Source: Hofstenia miamia (Eukaryota; Xenacoelomorpha; Acoela). Taken from it: 64,000 nt of DNA. Under the pieces are notes generated by a model. It had not been told where the DNA came from and did not search any database. It saw only the letters and a list, made by a program, of their open reading frames with translations. Location: assembly GCA_004352715.1 (NCBI GenBank), contig SCFE01000068.1:1023164-1087163 (forward strand). The letters run 5' to 3'. Below are positions 59,825 through 64,000 of this stretch, in pieces (within the stretch, counting starts at the first letter, position 1; each line of letters begins with the position of its first letter). Both the position numbers and the translations under genes were made by a program.

Positions 59825-60703
59825 TGTAGAATTGTGGGGTAAATTTAGCAGCTCAAGTAGTATGAAGGTTGCAAAGAATTACCATTACTGAGAATGATCT
59901 GTACTCTAACAAAACAAATGAAGATTGGTAGTTTGCCCATTTCACTGTAGCAAAAAAAAACTGAAACCATTTCCAAGAAGGCCTTCCAACTAGAGACCAA
60001 TTTACATAGCATCATGCTGAAGCCAAATCATAAGAAACCATCCATTCTTGCCAATGTGCTAATTGTGTGTCTCAAGTTTAATTTCTAGCTCAATAACAAA
60101 TTTAGCTCAATGTTTTTGTTATCTCAGCTCATGCAATATGATATAATAACATGTAGTTACCATGTATTTGTGTATGCCAGCAGCATATTATATTTGCACA
60201 GTGTTGTTATTAAGTGCATGTATGATTGATTGAATTTAAGTTCTTTTATTTCCTATACCTATATGTAACCTTAAAGTGACCACAATATGGGCTCACATCT
60301 GTCAAGGAGTGAGTTATTGCCCCATGCACAGTGGAGTTTCTCCCACATTATTGCCAGATCTTACAGCTTCATTATTATAAAACCAGTACCACATCTAAAA
60401 AGGGTTAGAAATATAATACTGATAGAAAAGCAAATGTTATCCAGTGAGAGCAAAAATTATTTGATAATTGCAACAATTTTTCCCTAGGTTTTTACACAGA
60501 GAAAAGGTAAATATTTACCATTTTACAAAATTCACATGTGCACTCTAATCAAGGGGACAATTATAATAAATTCAAAAACTAAGTTTGAAATACTGAAAAT
60601 CAAGTAAAATCACTAAATTAATAATGAGACTAGCACTGAATTAATTAAAGAGAGTGCCAATAAGTAAAAATAAAAATAAAGCAGGGCCCTGAGTGACTCT
60701 ACA
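59825..60703 (-). repeat. Element D 5' LTR (879 bp)
   Basis: TGTAGAATTGTGGGG...GAGTGACTCTACA read on the plus strand. Its outer end lies inside element C's env-position ORF, showing that D inserted into C. Confidence 0.88.
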
Positions 60704-60869
60704 CTATGATACCTTCACAAGGCAACTCAACAACTTGTGACAAAACTGCCTGATTAGCTCCCACCTGCCTGAAATTGAGTTTTTCTGCCTCCAAAATGAA
60801 GCCATCACAAATAAGACAATGCAGAGGCTATTACCAGGTCCCACCTTCCAGCTCCTACCACAAACTTAA
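60704..60869 (+). pseudogene. Element C: C terminus of the env-position ORF
   Basis: A 54-codon plus frame beginning YDTFTRQLNNL, then TGA, then QNCLISSHLPEIEFFCLQNE, and ending GPTFQLLPQT-TAA. It aligns with the A/B protein end (HDTFTRLVNNLRKNCPISNQ ... GPTLHLLPPN), with about 30 residues deleted. The TGA sits where A has Arg. Only about half the aligned residues are the same as in A, so the ORF predates the split of C from A/B. Confidence 0.85.
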
Positions 60870-60886
60870 CCCTGCAATGCGGGGCA

Positions 60887-61703
60887 TGTAGAGTCACTCA
60901 GTGCCCCTATTTTAACTGATTTTATTTTTTTGATTATTTGGCACTCTAAATTAGTGTTACATTAAAGTGAAATTGTGATTGTTGCTATCAATTCATTTGT
61001 GTCAACTTATTCTGTTTTTGAGTGCAGTTATTTGATCATTTTATTATTTGTTCCCTTGATTCAATCTTACATTTTATTGCTCATTAAATTTTGCAAGGTA
61101 ACACATGTGAAGTTTGTAAACATATACCAGGTAATAATTCATAAGATTGTTATAAATATGTGAGAAGCCTGTAGTGAATGCACAATAAAATATATTCTCA
61201 CTTAAACATAGTTTGCTTTTGAATTTTATTACTAATCTGTTTTAGATTCTCCATGAATTTTAGTTTAATAAATTTTGATTAAAACCCAGTGACAATTGGG
61301 GAGGATATGCACTGTGTCTGGGGCAACAACTAGCCCCTTAACAGATGGCAGCCCAAATTGTGGTTGCTTTAGGTTAAGGCTACATATAAGTGTAGGGAAT
61401 AAAAAATTTTACTTTGATCATTTCATTTTGTAAATGCACTTAAACAACACACTGCAAATATAATATGCCATTGGCAAACATGAATGCATGGTAACTACAT
61501 GCCTTTTGTTTTATTATTTACATGAGCTGAGATAATAGAACTCTTAGCTAAATTGTTTATTTGAGCTAGAAATTAATACTTGAGACACACAATTAGCACC
61601 TTGGCAATTAAGGATGGCTTCATGGATATGGCTTCAGCATGATGCCATGTGAATTGGTCACTGCTGGAAGTCTATTCTCAGTGGATAGTTTCTGTTTTTC
61701 TGG
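60887..61703 (+). repeat. Element C 3' LTR, truncated
   Basis: Starts TGTAGAGTCACTCAGTG after a purine-rich AATGCGGGGCA tract, 17 bases after the ORF stop. Resembles the D LTR throughout; its end is replaced at about 61703 by an E/F-type LTR. Confidence 0.75.
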
Positions 61704-62752
61704 GTAGATGATTTGAAATTCAAATTCAACAGGTACTTTTGGATTAGAAACTATAAATATTGTAACATCGCTGGTAGTTGTTGCTATTTATCAGCCAGAC
61801 CTTGCGCTTTTCTTGTTAGTGACTGGTATTTGTAAATATTGTAAATAACTTGTATATATAGAGCAATGCATTTTGTAAATAGAAATAGTTTGAACTGTAT
61901 TCTCTTTGAGTTCACTAGAATCACACCCCAGTGATTCTATAATATCATGAAATCAATTAGAAAAACTGAAGTAAATTCTTCAAAAATCTTATCTTTAGAT
62001 TAAATTTGGTTTGCTTACTATTAAATGATGTCAAACTAAATGATCAGTGCATTAGTAGTGGTGAGGGCACACATTTGAGGGTCTTTGATCCAAGCCATGA
62101 AACTGCATATATGTTAGGGATATGATAAGGAGTTTTTCTCTGTTTAGCTGACTACTGATTCCTTCATTTACATGTATGCAATAATAAAGCTTTCAAAGAA
62201 ATAGTTGGATAACCAATCATAGGTTATTATATTTTATCTTAACTAGACACCATAGGTGACCTATAAATAGACTGATAATGAGACTGAGCATGTAGTATTA
62301 ATTAAATGTAGGTTAGGAAGCTGCAAGTAATTATCTATTAAATTATTTAAATTAATTCAAGCCAGTAATTTTCAGAAATGGCTAAATAAATATTTATTAA
62401 GCATCTAGTGACACTGCCTGGTTGCAAGTACATATTACACATTACAAATCAAGTTTAAGTCAGTTACATCCAGCCTTGAGGGTTGCACTGAGTTAGGATA
62501 AGGAACACATAATCTACTTTGTTGAGCTGAGATTTGGAAACAATCCATCAATAACAAAGGTGACTAATTGCTGGAAGATTTTGGAGATCAGAGTCAGCTG
62601 GAGGCTTCATGAAAACATCAAGTTCAAAGGAAACTGCAGCATTCAGTCCACACCTAAATAGTGTTTGATTACAATACAGTTAATTAAAGTTAACTAGAAG
62701 TATTAATGAATCAAATCAGTTAGTAAAAGTACATCCCTACCTGCACTTAACA
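61704..62752 (+). repeat. E/F-family LTR, plus orientation
   Basis: Ordered matches to the complement of 27554-28685, e.g. GATTTGAAATTC...CAGGTACTTT, GGAGTTTTTCTCTG, AAGCTGCAAG and GAGTTTAAGTCAGTTAC-type blocks. Interrupted by the solo LTR at 61761-61941 and cut by the N at 62753. Confidence 0.7.
61761..61941. repeat. 181-bp solo LTR with ATAT target duplication
   Basis: TGTAACATCGCTGG...GTGATTCTATA flanked by ATAT (61757-61760 and 61942-61945). Same family as 13446-13577. Contains TATATATAGAGC near 61851, a possible TATA box. Confidence 0.88.
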
Positions 62753-62753
62753 N

Positions 62754-63769
62754 TATTCCAAAAACACCAAATATAACACAATGTCCAAAATAACGATAAT
62801 AAGAAAACAGTTGTTAACGTTAGTGCAAATAGTAATCACTGTAATTCAACAGTTCTAATTCGAAATTAGTCCTTGGATGGAGAGGAGCAAAACACACCCC
62901 TGTCCTTGATTAATCTGGATTAAACACAAATCGATCAATTTTAACCCAATAGCGTATTTTAGCTGTAATAATCAATTGTCTCACTATAAATTTGGTTTTA
63001 CTTTCAATCGTTCAATTTTTATCCTAAATTTCTAAAATTCATTTAATTTAGTATTTTACAAATTAAACTTTTAAAAGATTAGCAATTATCGATAAACTTA
63101 CAAATTTATTTTAATGCAAAGTACAGCATAAATTATTACAATTTAAAAATGAGAATCTAAAGATATTGCTATAATCATATTTGCATTGCCTTGCATCAGT
63201 GCAATTGAGAGACTGCAAAAGTCACCCATGTGCAGTGATCAAATCACTGTTGTAAATTTTTGCGCGATTCGACAGGGAGGGCCAGTTGATAGAATTTTTT
63301 TATTGAGGTATTGGGGAAGCCTTTAGTGCCTCTACGGCCAAGAGCACAAACCTCACGAGCTCCTTTATCAAGATGCCTTGAGTATTTGCGACTTTCAGCT
63401 AAACCTGGAACCCAATCTGAATCACATGTGCACTTAAAATGGTTGAAAATTGCAGCCGAAATATGACGGGTAAATCTAGTGCGACCAAGTGCTTTTAAAG
63501 GAATAGTAGTTCCCAAAGATCCAGAAGCCTCCACAATAAGAGGGCGTAATCTAACTAGATCATATTGACAAAGAAACTTCTTTTCATATCGAACTTTGTC
63601 AAGCTTGCTTTAAAAAGCCTCCTGAGTACGATTCTGAAGCAATTCTTCAAATCCAGATTTGCAAAAAGCAAAATCCACTGAATTGGCAGTGTTTGCATTG
63701 GTGAGTTGGGCAACCCAGTTTTGAGCTTTAAATACAGAACCCAAATTAGCAAAAAGATGCTGTTCACAG
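62754..63769. other. Contig piece between two single-N joins
   Basis: Its first 480 bases show nothing I recognise. Bounded by N at 62753 and 63770, so its placement here is uncertain. Confidence 0.6.
63244..63767 (-). pseudogene. Unrecognised protein-coding remnant
   Basis: Minus strand. Two frames (63555-63767 and 63244-63534) join through a longer reading frame around 63530-63600 (KLDKVRYEKKFLCQYDLVRL). A TAA lies just upstream of that segment. The second part is rich in Arg, Gly and Ser, has two Cys close together (FKCTCDSDW), and keeps more CpG than its surroundings. I cannot assign a family. It could be a host exon or part of another transposon. Confidence 0.35.
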
Positions 63770-63770
63770 N

Positions 63771-64000
63771 GAAGCTGCAAGTAATTATCTATTAAATTAT
63801 TTAAATTAATTCAAGCCAGTAATTTTCAGAAATGGCTAAATAAATATTTATTAAGCATCTAGTGACACTGCCTGGTTGCAAGTACATATTACACATTACA
63901 AATCAAGTTTAAGTCAGTTACATCCAGCCTTGAGGGTTGCACTGAGTTAGGATAAGGAACACATAATCTACTTTGTTGAGCTGAGATTTGGAAACAATCC
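63771..64000. repeat. 230-bp exact repeat of 62317-62546
   Basis: After the N at 63770 the sequence repeats 62317-62546 base for base as far as the window goes. With the single N this indicates an unmerged overlap and not a biological repeat. Confidence 0.9.

Overview
The window is AT-rich, CpG-poor animal DNA made almost entirely of nested, decayed transposable elements. Internal telomere-type repeats are TTAGGG (not the arthropod TTAGG), and the only host-like coding sequence is a secreted cysteine-rich exon with an LDL-receptor class A domain. I cannot name the species. A non-arthropod invertebrate with DNA methylation is an inference from the repeat types and the CpG-to-TpG decay.

Layout. 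0.9-2.5 kb: a Penelope-like element (RT plus GIY-YIG nuclease) bounded by inverted repeats. 2.6-3.1 kb: the LDLa exon. 5.0-5.6 kb: a short array of hairpin-forming repeats. 8.2-16.8 kb: a Polinton/Maverick (protein-primed DNA polymerase B, retroviral-type integrase, probable virion-protein fragment) broken by a mariner transposase and by a LINE that itself carries a 132-bp solo LTR. 18.1-28.7 kb: Ty3/Gypsy debris (here E and F, with TGTAAC LTRs), a second LINE fragment and the gag of element C. 28.7-61.7 kb: plus-strand Ty3/Gypsy element C, split by a 24.4-kb insertion holding two related minus-strand elements A (30.1-41.4 kb) and B (43.9-54.5 kb), and again by minus-strand element D (54.6-60.7 kb). 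61.7-64 kb: an F-type LTR containing a 181-bp solo LTR, an unrecognised ORF, and a duplicated contig end.

The most interesting system is the A/B/C/D Ty3/Gypsy group. Each has LTRs starting TGTAGA and ending TCTACA, and A and B have a PBS resembling the 3' end of a tRNA-Arg. A, B and D end gag with a -1 slippery heptamer (T TTA AAT) directly before the gag stop, pol being in the -1 frame. A, B and C carry, between pol and the 3' LTR, an uncharacterised frame of about 1,070 codons that does not look like an envelope glycoprotein. Its C terminus survives in C, which is clearly diverged from A/B, so it belongs to the lineage and is not a one-off capture. The frame is interrupted only by TGA codons in A; comparison across copies indicates that TGA codons in these elements are mostly old CGA arginine codons lost to CpG deamination.

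Several single-N joins with exactly repeated flanks (14,204; 63,770) are assembly artefacts, and a 1,000-N placeholder hides most of B's 3' LTR.
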